Shown: positions 1-8,891 of the stretch, piece after piece
How the letters are laid out: each line of letters begins with the position of its first letter
How positions within the stretch are numbered: the first letter of the stretch is position 1
From: GW2011-AR15 sp964512765
Lineage (GTDB): Archaea; Nanobdellota; Nanobdellia; Woesearchaeales; GW2011-AR15
Assembly (NCBI GenBank): GCA_964512765.1
Contig: CAZEKF010000007.1
Span: forward strand, 18,926-82,925
Length of the DNA: 64,000 bases
Reading direction: 5' to 3'
The notes under the pieces: model-generated
Seen by the model: only the letters and a program-made list of their open reading frames with translations
Database searches by the model: none
What the model was told of the DNA's origin: nothing
Program-made: the position numbers and the translations under genes

Positions 1-14
1 TGTTCCAAGCATGA

Positions 15-131
15 AACCTAAGTTCAGAAGAAATAACAGGTTTGGAAGAAGAAGCAATCATTTATATAAGAGAAGACATTCATAGTATGTATCAGAACTT
101 GTTGATAAAACTACTAACTAATTTTTTTTGA
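15..131 (+). other. possible 3' end of an unidentified gene at the window edge
   Basis: After a TGA at 12-14 an open frame runs to the TGA at 129-131. It reads like protein (acidic, then a run resembling an amphipathic helix with the end YQNLLIKLLTNFF) and uses GAA and ATA codons as the neighbours do. The only ATG is at 87, so this would be a C-terminal remnant rather than a gene with its own start. A second frame, open from the window edge to the TAG at 83-85, reads as a very Arg-rich tail. Only one of the two can be real, and I cannot decide without the sequence to the left. Confidence 0.2.
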
Positions 132-163
132 TGCGATTTTTGAAAAAAATATAATAGAAAACA

Positions 164-304
164 ATGAGATATTACAAAGAAATACGATTCTGCAGAGTTT
201 GCAAAAAAAGGTTTGTTGTTGAACAAGGAAGAATAAAAAGTTACTATTGTAGCGCATGTCAAAAAAAGTATAGTGATCATAAGAAAAAAGTTGAAAAAGA
301 ATAA
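164..304 (+). CDS. small zinc-ribbon protein, 46 aa
   Basis: The ORF encodes 46 residues with two CxxC pairs (FCRVCKKRF near residues 10-13 and YCSACQKKY near 29-32) spaced as in a one-zinc ribbon, followed by a Lys-rich tail. The Cys spacing and basic composition suggest a nucleic-acid-binding or structural zinc ribbon; the family is not recognisable. It starts at an ATG behind an AT-rich leader without a clear Shine-Dalgarno site and stops 46 nt before the next gene on the same strand. It resembles in style the other tiny zinc ribbon at 17337-17462, but the two are not obviously homologous. Confidence 0.6.
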   Translation: MRYYKEIRFCRVCKKRFVVEQGRIKSYYCSACQKKYSDHKKKVEKE

Positions 305-350
305 TTCAATAGAAAATATTATTAAATTTGACTGATTAATTTTCTTGTAT

Positions 351-1550
351 ATGATTTTTGAAATACTAGTTGTTTTACTAATCGGTGTTATTATTGGTAT
401 TATTACAGGCCTAACCCCGGGCATCCATGTAAACTTAGTTGCAACAACTTTGTTTGCATTATCACCCTTTTTATTACAACATTTGGAACCTTTATCATTA
501 GCGGTTTTTATTATATCATTATCAGTAGTGCACTCGTTTCTTGATACTATACCTTCAGTATATTTAGGAGCGCCTGAAAATGAAAATGCATTATCTGTAT
601 TACCTGGCCAGAAAATGTTGTTAAGAGGAGAAGGTTACCAGGCAGTTAAAATAACAATCTTAGGAACTTATATTGGAATGATAGTTGCTATAGTTTTAAT
701 ACCATTATTTATGTTAACAGCGAATAAGATATACCCTCTGCTCAAACCTTATTTGATTTACATATTAGTATTATTAATGTCATACATGATATTGAAAGAT
801 AAGAATAGGTTCTGGAACTTTTTCTTGTTTATGATATCAGGTACTTTAGGATTGATTGTTTTTTCAATACCTAACCTTAATGAACCTTTGTTTCCTTTAT
901 TATCTGGACTGTTCGGTGTTTCTGGATTATTATTAAGCTACTTTGAAAACACAAAGATACCTGAGCAACAGATTGACAATATAATTAAATTAAAAGTTAA
1001 AGAATTAGTAAAAGCTGTGTTAGGCAGTTCAATTGCAGTTTTTTTAATTCAATTCTTTCCAGGTCTGGGTCCAGCACAAGGTGCTGTTGTTGCCAACCAA
1101 GTTATCAAAGATGTCAAAGATAAAGGTTATTTAGCAATGGTAGGTGCAATGGGTACAATGAGTGTTGTATTTTCTTTAGTTACATTTTACACGTTAGGCA
1201 AAGCAAAAGATGGGACGATTGTAGTCATAAGTAAATTATTAGAAATTGATTTCAGTTCTTTTTTAATCTTAATAGTTGTTTTTTTATTGGCAGGATCAAT
1301 TGCTGTGTTTCTAACATTATGGTTTTCAAAAATATTTTCAAAATTAATTGTAAAAGTAAATTATAAAATGTTAGTTATTACGATCATCTTATTTGTGTTT
1401 GGTATGTGTTTATTCCTTAACGGATGGATAGGTATGATTGTTTTGATTACTTCAACTTGTATTGGTTTGATAGCACCTTTGAAAGGTATTGGAAGAAACC
1501 ACGCTATGGGTTGCTTAATATTGCCTGTTATGATGTACTTTTTATTATAG
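351..1550 (+). CDS. TctA/DUF112-like membrane permease
   Basis: The protein has about 399 residues and roughly ten hydrophobic segments. Near the N-terminus lies TGLTPGIHVN, matching the conserved G-x-x-PG-hx-N motif of the TctA (DUF112) family, and a second copy appears mid-protein as FFPGLGPAQGAVVANQ, as expected for a duplicated transporter fold. Family members are the large membrane subunit of tripartite tricarboxylate transporters; archaeal members are often shorter and occur without TctB/TctC, as here. The substrate is unknown. I chose the ATG at 351; an in-frame TTG lies two codons upstream. The next gene starts 50 nt downstream on the same strand. Confidence 0.75.
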   Translation: MIFEILVVLLIGVIIGIITGLTPGIHVNLVATTLFALSPFLLQHLEPLSLAVFIISLSVVHSFLDTIPSVYLGAPENENALSVLPGQKMLLRGEGYQAVKITILGTYIGMIVAIVLIPLFMLTANKIYPLLKPYLIYILVLLMSYMILKDKNRFWNFFLFMISGTLGLIVFSIPNLNEPLFPLLSGLFGVSGLLLSYFENTKIPEQQIDNIIKLKVKELVKAVLGSSIAVFLIQFFPGLGPAQGAVVANQVIKDVKDKGYLAMVGAMGTMSVVFSLVTFYTLGKAKDGTIVVISKLLEIDFSSFLILIVVFLLAGSIAVFLTLWFSKIFSKLIVKVNYKMLVITIILFVFGMCLFLNGWIGMIVLITSTCIGLIAPLKGIGRNHAMGCLILPVMMYFLL

Positions 1551-1600
1551 TAACCTTTATATTCCAGCTCAATTTAGATATACAAAAAAGAGGATAACAA

Positions 1601-2176
1601 ATGTTCCAAGAATTATTTCAAGTGTTTATCCAGTTTATTTATGCACCTGTTATATTTCCAAAGATGTTATGGATTCTTATTCCATTATTGTTATCAGTAT
1701 TATTAACAGAACTGTATTTTAAAAAATATTCAAGAGTTGGCATAGGCCATCATAAGTCTTTAGAAAACACAATTTTTTTAGTTTTTATTTGTTTTAATTT
1801 GTTCAGTTATGTTATATCTATGCCAAATACTATTAGATTTTATTTAGTAGCTTATTATACCTTATTTTGCCTGGGTATAGGAGTTCTGGATTATTTACAC
1901 AAATTATCTACAGATATTAGGTATAAGATCTCAACTAAATTCGTGATTGCGTACATATCATACGTTACTATTACTCTTGTTTATTCAAATTTGTTAGAAA
2001 ATTTAACAATTGTCAAAGTTGTATCGATTGTTGTATCGATTGTTTTTCTGTTTCTTATCTTTGTTTTTGTTAAAAAAATGATATCTTACTTAGAACCCAA
2101 ATCTTATGAACAAATTGACGGTTTTCTAAAACATGTTGAAGATGCTATTAAAGAAGCGCACGGGAAAGATAAGTAA
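1601..2176 (+). CDS. uncharacterised polytopic membrane protein
   Basis: This is a 191-residue protein with about five transmembrane segments (approximately residues 18-38, 55-75, 80-98, 112-130, 137-157) and a soluble charged C-terminal tail from about residue 160 (KSYEQIDGFLKHVEDAIKEA) that looks helical. No conserved motif identifies a family. It follows the TctA-like permease and precedes dnaJ on the same strand. A TATA-like element (TATATTCC...ATATAC) lies ahead of it, and a weak GAGGATAAC ribosome-binding site precedes the ATG. Confidence 0.6.
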   Translation: MFQELFQVFIQFIYAPVIFPKMLWILIPLLLSVLLTELYFKKYSRVGIGHHKSLENTIFLVFICFNLFSYVISMPNTIRFYLVAYYTLFCLGIGVLDYLHKLSTDIRYKISTKFVIAYISYVTITLVYSNLLENLTIVKVVSIVVSIVFLFLIFVFVKKMISYLEPKSYEQIDGFLKHVEDAIKEAHGKDK

Positions 2177-2211
2177 GCTTTTTAAAACAAATAGGTTTTC
2201 TTTAGAGAATC

Positions 2212-3318
2212 ATGGCCAAAGATTATTATGACACATTAGGAGTAGACAAAAGCGCTACAAAGGATGAGATCAAGAAAGCTTACAAAAGATTAGCTAAAAA
2301 ATACCATCCGGATCTAAACAAAGAAGATGATGCTTCTGATAAGTTTAAAGAAATAAATGAAGCTGCTTCAGTGTTAGGCGATGATGAAAAACGAGCGCAG
2401 TACGACAGGTTTGGAACAGCCGACACGTCAGGATTTGGCGGGTTTGATTTTAGAGATTTTGGAGCTAGTGGTGGAGAGTTTGATTTTGGCGACATATTTG
2501 ACATGTTTTTCGGCGGTGGTATGCGACGTGGTGGAAGAAGACATTATAGAGGTTCTGATCTAAGATTTGATCTTACACTAGAATTAGAAGAAGTGGCAGA
2601 AAATATTCAGAAAACAATTATTTTGCCAAGATTAGAAAAATGTGGTGAGTGTAAAGGATCAGGCGCAAAGTCTAATTCAGACATTACTTCATGTTCACAA
2701 TGCAACGGATCAGGTAGAGTAACAAGAACTAGAAGAACACCGTTTGGAATGTTTCAGACAACTACAACATGTAATATTTGTCAGGGTGAAGGTAAAGTTA
2801 TTAAAAATCCGTGTTCTAAATGTAAAGGTCAAGGAAGGGTACAAAACAATTCTAAAATAAAAATTAACATTCCAGCGGGTGTTGAAGATGGTATGCGGTT
2901 AAGGATTCCAGGTGAAGGTGAGGCAGGTGTCAAAGGTGGCCAGACAGGTGACTTATACGTTGTGATTCATGTTAAAGATCATAAATTATTTGAAAGGCAC
3001 AGTGACGACCTATACATTGAAGTACCAATTTCGTTTACACAGGCTGCTTTAGGAGATACAATTGAAGTTCCAACTTTGAATGGTAAAGCTAAACTTAAAA
3101 TACCTAGTGCAACAGAAACTCATACAATATTTAAAATAAAAAGTAAAGGATTGCCGCATTTAAACAGATCTAGTAAAGGTGATCAAAAAGTACGTGTTAT
3201 AATCCAAACACCAGCTAGACTTAATAAAAAACAAATTGAGTTACTAAAAGAATTTGAAAAAATATCCGGTGATTCTCCTAGTAAAAATTTCTTTAAGAAA
3301 ATATTTGATAAGATATAA
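2212..3318 (+). CDS. dnaJ: chaperone DnaJ (Hsp40)
   Basis: A complete 368-residue class I DnaJ. The J domain (residues 1-70) carries the HPD motif in KKYHPDLNKE, followed by a Gly/Phe-rich linker (about 72-112) with GGGMRRGGRR. Four CxxCxGxG zinc modules lie at about 143-205: CGECKGSG, CSQCNGSG, CNICQGEG, CSKCKGQG. The two beta-sandwich substrate domains follow. It stimulates the Hsp70 ATPase and delivers unfolded clients. No dnaK or grpE is in this window. A TTTTTAAAA box about 28 nt before the ATG and the lack of a Shine-Dalgarno site suggest a leaderless transcript. Confidence 0.97.
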   Translation: MAKDYYDTLGVDKSATKDEIKKAYKRLAKKYHPDLNKEDDASDKFKEINEAASVLGDDEKRAQYDRFGTADTSGFGGFDFRDFGASGGEFDFGDIFDMFFGGGMRRGGRRHYRGSDLRFDLTLELEEVAENIQKTIILPRLEKCGECKGSGAKSNSDITSCSQCNGSGRVTRTRRTPFGMFQTTTTCNICQGEGKVIKNPCSKCKGQGRVQNNSKIKINIPAGVEDGMRLRIPGEGEAGVKGGQTGDLYVVIHVKDHKLFERHSDDLYIEVPISFTQAALGDTIEVPTLNGKAKLKIPSATETHTIFKIKSKGLPHLNRSSKGDQKVRVIIQTPARLNKKQIELLKEFEKISGDSPSKNFFKKIFDKI

Positions 3319-3321
3319 TTT

Positions 3322-3900
3322 CTAAATCAACAATTTCAACACTATCTCACTAAATATTGAAAACACTAAGAAATTACCTACAAAGTTTGTACTTGTATAC
3401 GATAAGTTAGAAGTTACATCTAATCCTAAAACATTCTTAGATATAAACCAAAAGATTATACAATTTACTGTAACTATTACCATACCCAAACCAAAAACAT
3501 TTACTGTCCTAAATACAGAAGCCCAAATTGAAGCGTGTATGTACATCATTATCATAAAAAAATGGTCTGCTAATATATTTCCTGTTGCTATGCTTGTTAT
3601 TAATTTTGAAAATATTGCAGTAACCAAACCCCATTTCCAACCAAAAGCTATTGTTACTAAAACTGTTGAAAAAGTGGATAATTCAAAGTCTGCTGGTAGG
3701 TTAGCTCTCAGCCTAAAGTTTTCCATGGTAATATTAGTAAAAATAACAACCACTAGAAAAATTACTAGTTTAATCTTGACAAACAATGAAACAATAAACA
3801 AGAGGATTAGACCAATTAATATTCTTGATATTAAAGGTGAGGTAAGCTTTAACTGCTTAACTTTTGTATACTGTGCTTTTGTTTTTTTTATTAATGTCAT
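3322..3900 (-). CDS. uncharacterised membrane protein, possibly paralogous to 47148-47672
   Basis: A 192-residue protein with a basic N-terminus and five or six hydrophobic segments. A polar stretch between the second and third (NFRLRANLPADFELSTFSTV) may form a loop or re-entrant element. Layout, length and the segment 'LP-D-stretch of small residues-GWKWGLVTAI' resemble the protein at 47148-47672 (LPFDISPVLV... YGIWYSVTFI), which suggests a diverged pair. The family is not identified; a small S-component-like transporter is one possibility. Its ATG overlaps the stop of the hydrolase gene upstream by 4 nt (3897-3900), so the two are probably cotranscribed. Confidence 0.55.
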   Translation of the reverse strand: MTLIKKTKAQYTKVKQLKLTSPLISRILIGLILLFIVSLFVKIKLVIFLVVVIFTNITMENFRLRANLPADFELSTFSTVLVTIAFGWKWGLVTAIFSKLITSIATGNILADHFFMIMMYIHASIWASVFRTVNVFGLGMVIVTVNCIIFWFISKNVLGLDVTSNLSYTSTNFVGNFLVFSIFSEIVLKLLI

Positions 3901-4421
3901 TTTGTTATTAAATCTAATAATTCTGGAAAAGCTCTGTTCCCTGTACCATTACTCAAATGGTTCATTTTTTCAAAAATTATTAGACCACAATCTAGTTTCT
4001 TAGAAAGTTCCTGTGCATGTTCTAATGGAATGTAAGGATCATTGTCAGAGCTTAACATGACAATTTTATCTGTGTTTGATTTTATTTTTTCATAGTCAAA
4101 GGGTTCTTTGAAAAAGTTCATTATTTCTGGAATACCTAAATGTTCATCAAAACCTGCTACCAGATACACTGCTTTTACTTTTACTTTTTCCAATAACCTC
4201 ATTATTAAAACACTTCCAAGTGAATGGCCTATTAAGATAGTATTTTCATCATATTCTAATTTCATTGCTTCATTCAACCATCCGTCTTGTTTAGGGTTTT
4301 GCGAGTCTGGTAGATCAGGGCAAAACACTTCAAAACCTTTATTTTCTAGTTCTTTTTTTAGCCAAGGGAACCAGTTACTTTCAGAGTTACCGCCCCAGCA
4401 ATGTAATATAATAGCTCTCAT
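3897..4421 (-). CDS. RBBP9/YdeN-family alpha/beta hydrolase
   Basis: A 174-residue small serine hydrolase. The N-terminal ILHCWGGNSESNWFPW segment matches the substrate-side loop of the RBBP9/YdeN family. The nucleophile elbow is GHSLGSVL, an acidic residue lies in SSDNDPYIPL, and the catalytic histidine is in MNHLSNGTG. Length and order agree with the single-domain family. The natural substrate is unknown. The gene is divergent from rad50, with about 90 nt between starts, and its stop overlaps the next minus-strand start by 4 nt. Confidence 0.85.
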   Translation of the reverse strand: MRAIILHCWGGNSESNWFPWLKKELENKGFEVFCPDLPDSQNPKQDGWLNEAMKLEYDENTILIGHSLGSVLIMRLLEKVKVKAVYLVAGFDEHLGIPEIMNFFKEPFDYEKIKSNTDKIVMLSSDNDPYIPLEHAQELSKKLDCGLIIFEKMNHLSNGTGNRAFPELLDLITK

Positions 4422-4481
4422 TCTTATAAGGAAGAAAAAAGTGATTTAAAATTGTTTTGGAAAAACCTTCTAACAAATATC

Positions 4482-4493
4482 TTTTTATATAAA
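4482..4493 (+). promoter_or_regulatory. TATA box of rad50
   Basis: TTTTTATATAAA sits about 27 nt before the rad50 ATG at 4511, with no Shine-Dalgarno sequence in between. That spacing matches an archaeal TATA box whose transcript begins at or next to the start codon (leaderless). Confidence 0.55.
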
Positions 4494-4510
4494 CAAAATA
4501 TCAAAACAAT

Positions 4511-6967
4511 ATGATTCTTAGGGGGTTGAAGTTAGAGAATATTAGGAGTTACGTGAGTGAAAACATTGAATTTCCTGAAGGGTCTGTTTTACTGAGCGGT
4601 GATATTGGCTCTGGTAAATCAACAATATTATTAGCGATTGAATTTGCGTTCTTTGGTATAATGCGTTCTGGTTTAACAGGAAGTTCATTGCTAAGACATG
4701 GGACTAATGATGGCGCTGTTGAGTTGAAGTTTGAGATTGAAGAAAAAGAATATATTATAAAGAGAACACTAAAAAGAACCAAAACAGCAGTCAGTCAACA
4801 ATCTGGTTATTTAATTACTGACGGTAGGAAGTTTGAAGGAACACCTGTTGAACTAAAAGCTAAATTACTTCATATACTTGGTTATCCTGAGTCATTATTA
4901 ACAAGAGCAAAGTCATTGATCTATCGTTATACAGTCTATACAGCACAAGAGCAGATGAAACAAATCTTGTTTGAAGACAAAGATGTTAGGTTAGACACAC
5001 TAAGAAAAGTGTTTGGAATAGATAAGTACAAAACAATTAAAGAAAATTCTGTTTTATTTATTAGAGAACTTAAAAGAAAACAGTCAGATTACAATATTAG
5101 GTTAGAATCTTACACAGGGTTAGACAAAGAAAAAACTGAGCTAAAAGAAAAATTAAGCAAACTCAATGAATCAATATTAACAAATAAGACTGAATTAGAA
5201 ACAGTTCAAAAACAAGTTGACAATGAGAAAGCTGAATTAAACAAATATGAGCAAGAGATTGAAAAACATAATGAATTAAAAAAACAAGTTGAGTTAAAAG
5301 ATTTGCTGATAAAAACAAAAACATCTTCTAAGCAAGATATTGTTAAAAAAATAAATGAAACAAAAGAAAAAGTTGAGTCAATTAAAGCAAAACTTGAATC
5401 ATATTCTGATGTAACTGAAATAAAACCTGAAAAAGAATTTGAAAATAAACTAACAGAACTTGAAGAAAAATATTCTACGATTATTAAACAAAAAGCTTCG
5501 TTTAAAGAAAAGAATTTACTTTATTCTGAGCAGTTAACAAAATTAGAAAAAGAAATAAATGAATTAACAGAGAAATCTAAGGAATCAATTATGATAAAAG
5601 CTAAGTTAGATGAGTTAAAAACTAGATTAGATATAAGACCTGATCAAGAAAAGTTATTACAAAAGATGTTAAGAAAAGAAAAAGACTATCTCCTCAGATT
5701 AGAAAAATATTCTGTTAAAGAAAATGAAGCAAATGAATTAATTAACACAATTAAAGCAGCTGAAGTTTGTCCAACATGTGACCAAAACATTACGCCAAAC
5801 CATAGGGTTGAGGTTATATTTAAACAAAAACAAATTATTAAACAAAACCAAGAAAAAAAGCAAAAAATTACAGAACTATTAAACAAAATAAAGTTTAATA
5901 TTGAAACTATAAATAAAAACCTTGACAGTTTAGCAGAACTTGAAAATAAATATTCTGAACAAAAAGAACAATTAGCAAGGCTTGACTCAGTATCAGATGA
6001 TTTGATTAAAAAACAAAAAGAATTAAGCAGAATTTATGAAAAGAAAAAACAATTAAAACAAGAAAAGACTGTTGATGAAACTGAATTAAAACAGATAATA
6101 ACTGAACATAAATCTCAATTAACAAAAATAAGAGACAATAATTTAAAGTATAGAGAAAAGAAAAACCTTGTTGAATTAAACGAACAAAACAACAAAAACT
6201 TAGAAAGTTATAGTTCTGATTTAGAGAAAATTGATCAAGTTATCACTAAAACTTTTTTAGAACTAAACAAGCTAAAAGAAACATTACAAGGGTATTCTAA
6301 GATTATAGAAACATATGAAGTTCAGAAACAAAAAGTAGAGTCTGTCAAAGAAAAACAAAAAACTGTTGAGATTCAGTTAGCATCATTAAACCAAGAAAAT
6401 AAGTCATTATCAGACAATATTTCTAACATTAACAAAAAACTTGAAGATATGAGTAAAATAAAAGATCAAATAAAGAATACTAGCCAGATGCAGGAATGGT
6501 TTGAAACATTTTTTGTTAAGTTAATGTCAAACATGGAAAAACATATTATGGTATCTATTCACAGAGAATTCAATGCATTACTAAAAGAATGGTTCTCAAT
6601 ATTAATAGACGATATTGACATTGATCTTGATGATGAGTTTAGTGTAAGAATTATTCAAGACGGTTATGAAACATCAATTGATTCATTAAGTGGTGGAGAA
6701 AAAACTTCTGTTGCACTAGCTTACAGGTTAGCATTAAACAAAGTCATTAATGATCTAATTCCCGTAATAAAAACAAAAGATCTTATTATATTAGACGAAC
6801 CTACAGACGGTTTCTCAACTGAGCAATTAGATCGAGTGAGAGATGTTCTTGAACAATTGAACATGAAACAAACAATTATTGTTAGCCATGAACCTAAAAT
6901 GGAAAGTTATGTGCAGAATATTGTTAGGATAAGTAAAACAGACAATATTAGTTCTACAAGTGTTTAA
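4511..6967 (+). CDS. rad50: Rad50-like SMC-family DNA repair ATPase
   Basis: The protein has 818 residues in the layout ABC half - coiled coil - zinc hook - coiled coil - ABC half. Walker A is GDIGSGKST (about residue 31), the zinc-hook is CPTCDQN (about 420), the signature motif is SLSGGEKTS and Walker B is LIILDEPTDGFS near the C-terminus, with a D-loop and H-loop (VSHEP) after it. Rad50 with Mre11 processes and tethers DNA ends. No Mre11, HerA or NurA gene is adjacent, although these usually form an operon in archaea. Codon use matches the neighbours. Confidence 0.92.
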   Translation: MILRGLKLENIRSYVSENIEFPEGSVLLSGDIGSGKSTILLAIEFAFFGIMRSGLTGSSLLRHGTNDGAVELKFEIEEKEYIIKRTLKRTKTAVSQQSGYLITDGRKFEGTPVELKAKLLHILGYPESLLTRAKSLIYRYTVYTAQEQMKQILFEDKDVRLDTLRKVFGIDKYKTIKENSVLFIRELKRKQSDYNIRLESYTGLDKEKTELKEKLSKLNESILTNKTELETVQKQVDNEKAELNKYEQEIEKHNELKKQVELKDLLIKTKTSSKQDIVKKINETKEKVESIKAKLESYSDVTEIKPEKEFENKLTELEEKYSTIIKQKASFKEKNLLYSEQLTKLEKEINELTEKSKESIMIKAKLDELKTRLDIRPDQEKLLQKMLRKEKDYLLRLEKYSVKENEANELINTIKAAEVCPTCDQNITPNHRVEVIFKQKQIIKQNQEKKQKITELLNKIKFNIETINKNLDSLAELENKYSEQKEQLARLDSVSDDLIKKQKELSRIYEKKKQLKQEKTVDETELKQIITEHKSQLTKIRDNNLKYREKKNLVELNEQNNKNLESYSSDLEKIDQVITKTFLELNKLKETLQGYSKIIETYEVQKQKVESVKEKQKTVEIQLASLNQENKSLSDNISNINKKLEDMSKIKDQIKNTSQMQEWFETFFVKLMSNMEKHIMVSIHREFNALLKEWFSILIDDIDIDLDDEFSVRIIQDGYETSIDSLSGGEKTSVALAYRLALNKVINDLIPVIKTKDLIILDEPTDGFSTEQLDRVRDVLEQLNMKQTIIVSHEPKMESYVQNIVRISKTDNISSTSV

Positions 6968-7006
6968 CCAAAAACTATTTATACCTTCTTTCAAAGGGTT
7001 AATTGT

Positions 7007-7759
7007 ATGAGATTATGTGTTCTTGCTTCTGGTAGCAGTGGTAATTCAACATATATTGAAACAGATGAAACTTCTATATTAATTGATGCGGGTTTGTCGT
7101 TAAGAAGAATAAGAAATAATTTAGATGAACTAGGTAAAGAACCTAATGAGTTAAACGGTATTTTCATAACACATGAACACACTGATCATACAAAAGGCTT
7201 AGAAAAACTAAGTAATAATCATCAAATTCCTGTTTTTATTAACAGGAAAACATTCAATGCTGCTAATTTATACTTAGAGCATGTTAATATTATAAAAAAA
7301 GATAATATTGAGTTAAATGATTTACAAATTAATCCAATTTCTATTAGCCATGATGCAGTTGATCCTGTTGGATATCACGTAAGAAACAATGGTAAGTCAA
7401 CAGGCGTGTTTACAGATCTAGGAATAGCAAATGATCATGTTAAGCATGTAATTAAAAAAGCAAATGCAATGGTCTTAGAATCAAACCATGACATTGACAT
7501 GGTAATTAATGGAAGATATCCATATCATTTAAAACAAAGAATATTAGGTGAAAAAGGCCATTTAAGTAATATTGACGCTGGTTTACTGGTTAAAGATAAT
7601 GCAACTGAAAAACTAAAACACGTTTTTCTTGCACATATTAGCAAAAATAATAATACTGATGATCTTGCAATGAACACATTTTCTGAATTAACTAAGAAGA
7701 ATAAGATTAAACGGACTTTAACAAATCACAATCAAAGAACTGAATTTGTTACTTTATAG
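7007..7759 (+). CDS. metallo-beta-lactamase-fold hydrolase (YycJ/WalJ-like)
   Basis: A 250-residue MBL-fold protein starting MRLCVLASGSSGNST, the usual N-terminal strand and turn of the YycJ/PhnP-like subgroup. The metal-binding signature is THEHTDHTKGL (HxHxDH). Further conserved positions are SHDAVDP, an Asp in VFTDLG, ESNHD and a C-terminal LAHISKNNN histidine. Relatives are nucleases or phosphodiesterases; the substrate here is not known. A TATTTATAC box about 30 nt upstream fits a near-leaderless transcript. The gene ends with TAG. Confidence 0.8.
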   Translation: MRLCVLASGSSGNSTYIETDETSILIDAGLSLRRIRNNLDELGKEPNELNGIFITHEHTDHTKGLEKLSNNHQIPVFINRKTFNAANLYLEHVNIIKKDNIELNDLQINPISISHDAVDPVGYHVRNNGKSTGVFTDLGIANDHVKHVIKKANAMVLESNHDIDMVINGRYPYHLKQRILGEKGHLSNIDAGLLVKDNATEKLKHVFLAHISKNNNTDDLAMNTFSELTKKNKIKRTLTNHNQRTEFVTL

Positions 7760-7809
7760 TAGTTATGAAATAGAAAGATTTATAAAATAAAACAACTTAA
7801 CAACAAAAT

Positions 7810-7887
7810 ATGACTGCAATGACTTATACTGAACTCTCAGACCATATTATGGCTGAGTTACTCAAATTGAAGATTGGGAAGGAATAA
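7810..7887 (+). pseudogene. 5' part of a frameshifted gene, continued at 7857-8510
   Basis: A short frame opens at ATG 7810 and reads MTAMTYTELSDHIMAE before drifting into a stop at 7885-7887. From 7857 a different frame continues as VTQIEDWEGINTFLEG and runs without a break into the gene at 7905. Joining the two near 7855-7860 gives one plausible protein of about 233 residues. A single-base change explains this: a real mutation, an assembly error or, less likely, programmed frameshifting. No slippery heptamer is seen at the junction. Confidence 0.5.
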
Positions 7888-7904
7888 ATACTTTTTTAGA
7901 AGGA

Positions 7905-8510
7905 ATGCTTGAAGATAAAGATCTAACTGTTAGAGATCTTGTTACTTCATTGGGACCGTACGCTTCAGTTATAATGAATCATTTTTCTGCAGAAGAAAAT
8001 AGAACTGACGGAGATGTATTTTGGCCATTAATTAGTTATGCAACATTTCTAGCAAACGACAAGGCAAAAACAATTGGATTTGAAAAAAGAGGATTACAAA
8101 GGTTAGATGCACTTTATATGATGGAACATACATTTGGTAAAGGAATTTTTGAAGAGGAATTAAGTAAACTAATAGTGGTCATTCATCATCTTGCTGATGT
8201 AGCACCTCAAAAGTATCAGGAAACACTGCAGTATTTTTTCTATTGTACTTCAGGATCTGAAGCAAATAGAGAAGAAAAAATCAGATTAGGATGGGAGGAT
8301 ATACATAATTTAGAAACTTACGATGAGACTCTAAGAATTAGAACAACAGCTTTTATTAATCAAATAGTAAACGGAGTTTATCCTGTTGGCACATGGCCTC
8401 ATAATTGGAAAACACAGTCTGATACAATGTTAAAAGAAGCCTTAAATGATTACGAACCAGGAAGTGTATTTCCATATCTACAAGAATTAAGGACTCAACT
8501 TCCAGAATAA
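7905..8510 (+). CDS. uncharacterised protein, probably lacking its N-terminus through a frameshift
   Basis: This frame gives 201 residues from the first internal ATG, but the reading frame is open and protein-like back to 7857. The true N-terminus is therefore probably the fragment beginning at 7810. The protein is soluble, mostly helical by composition, and has no Cys/His metal motif, P-loop or transmembrane segment. I do not recognise the family. It lies between the MBL hydrolase and the oppositely oriented rpl35ae. A TTTATAAAA box upstream of 7810, rather than near 7905, supports the upstream start. Confidence 0.6.
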   Translation: MLEDKDLTVRDLVTSLGPYASVIMNHFSAEENRTDGDVFWPLISYATFLANDKAKTIGFEKRGLQRLDALYMMEHTFGKGIFEEELSKLIVVIHHLADVAPQKYQETLQYFFYCTSGSEANREEKIRLGWEDIHNLETYDETLRIRTTAFINQIVNGVYPVGTWPHNWKTQSDTMLKEALNDYEPGSVFPYLQELRTQLPE

Positions 8511-8514
8511 ATAG

Positions 8515-8778
8515 TTATTCAACTTTAACTTTCTTACCTAGGCATTGGCCAGGCATGCCTGTTTCAAAAATTGCCCTTACAACACCTTTACATCCATGAG
8601 GTGCTGAGACTTTACCTTTTAGAATTTTCTTGTTTTTACCAGGAGCTTCCCAGCTAACAGATTTACCAACTAATTTTTCAGCTTTTTCTTTGGAATCAAC
8701 ACCCTCTACTTGGATAATCATTTGTTTAGTGTTCTGTGTCCTGACTCCACGCCTGAAACTTACAATAACTCCGTTCAT
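8515..8778 (-). CDS. rpl35ae: 50S ribosomal protein L35Ae
   Basis: An 87-residue protein with the L35Ae/L33A signature: FRRGVRTQNTKQMIIQV at the N-terminus, a central GKSVSWEAPGKNKKILKGK and the closing APHGCKGVVRAIFETGMPG. Length and order are normal for the archaeal protein. It binds 23S rRNA in the large subunit. It stands alone, convergent with the frameshifted gene and divergent from the pilin-like gene. Confidence 0.95.
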   Translation of the reverse strand: MNGVIVSFRRGVRTQNTKQMIIQVEGVDSKEKAEKLVGKSVSWEAPGKNKKILKGKVSAPHGCKGVVRAIFETGMPGQCLGKKVKVE

Positions 8779-8842
8779 AGCACCAAAGAAAACTCAGATG
8801 ATTTAAAAAACTTATGGATATCTACGAGAACATAGCGAAAAC

Positions 8843-8874
8843 TTTATATAGTCGTGTTAGTCTAACTATATAAA
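8843..8874 (+). promoter_or_regulatory. pilin-gene promoter inside an inverted repeat
   Basis: TTTATATAGT (8843-8852) and ACTATATAAA (8865-8874) are perfect 10-bp inverted arms with a 12-nt spacer. The first arm is a good TATA box for a transcript starting near 8870. That leaves room for the AAAGGTG ribosome-binding site ahead of the ATG at 8892. The second arm would lie at the start site, so the symmetric arrangement could also bind a dimeric regulator. Confidence 0.5.
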
Positions 8875-8891
8875 TAAAAAAAGGTGAAATA

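Noticed and set aside
2..85. Arg-rich frame open from the left edge to TAG
   Set aside because: It competes with a more protein-like frame (15-131) over the same bases; AGA runs are the shifted form of GAA runs. Kept only as an alternative.
92..424. 110-residue minus-strand ORF
   Set aside because: It is antisense to the zinc-ribbon gene and the permease start; composition is that of reversed hydrophobic codons.
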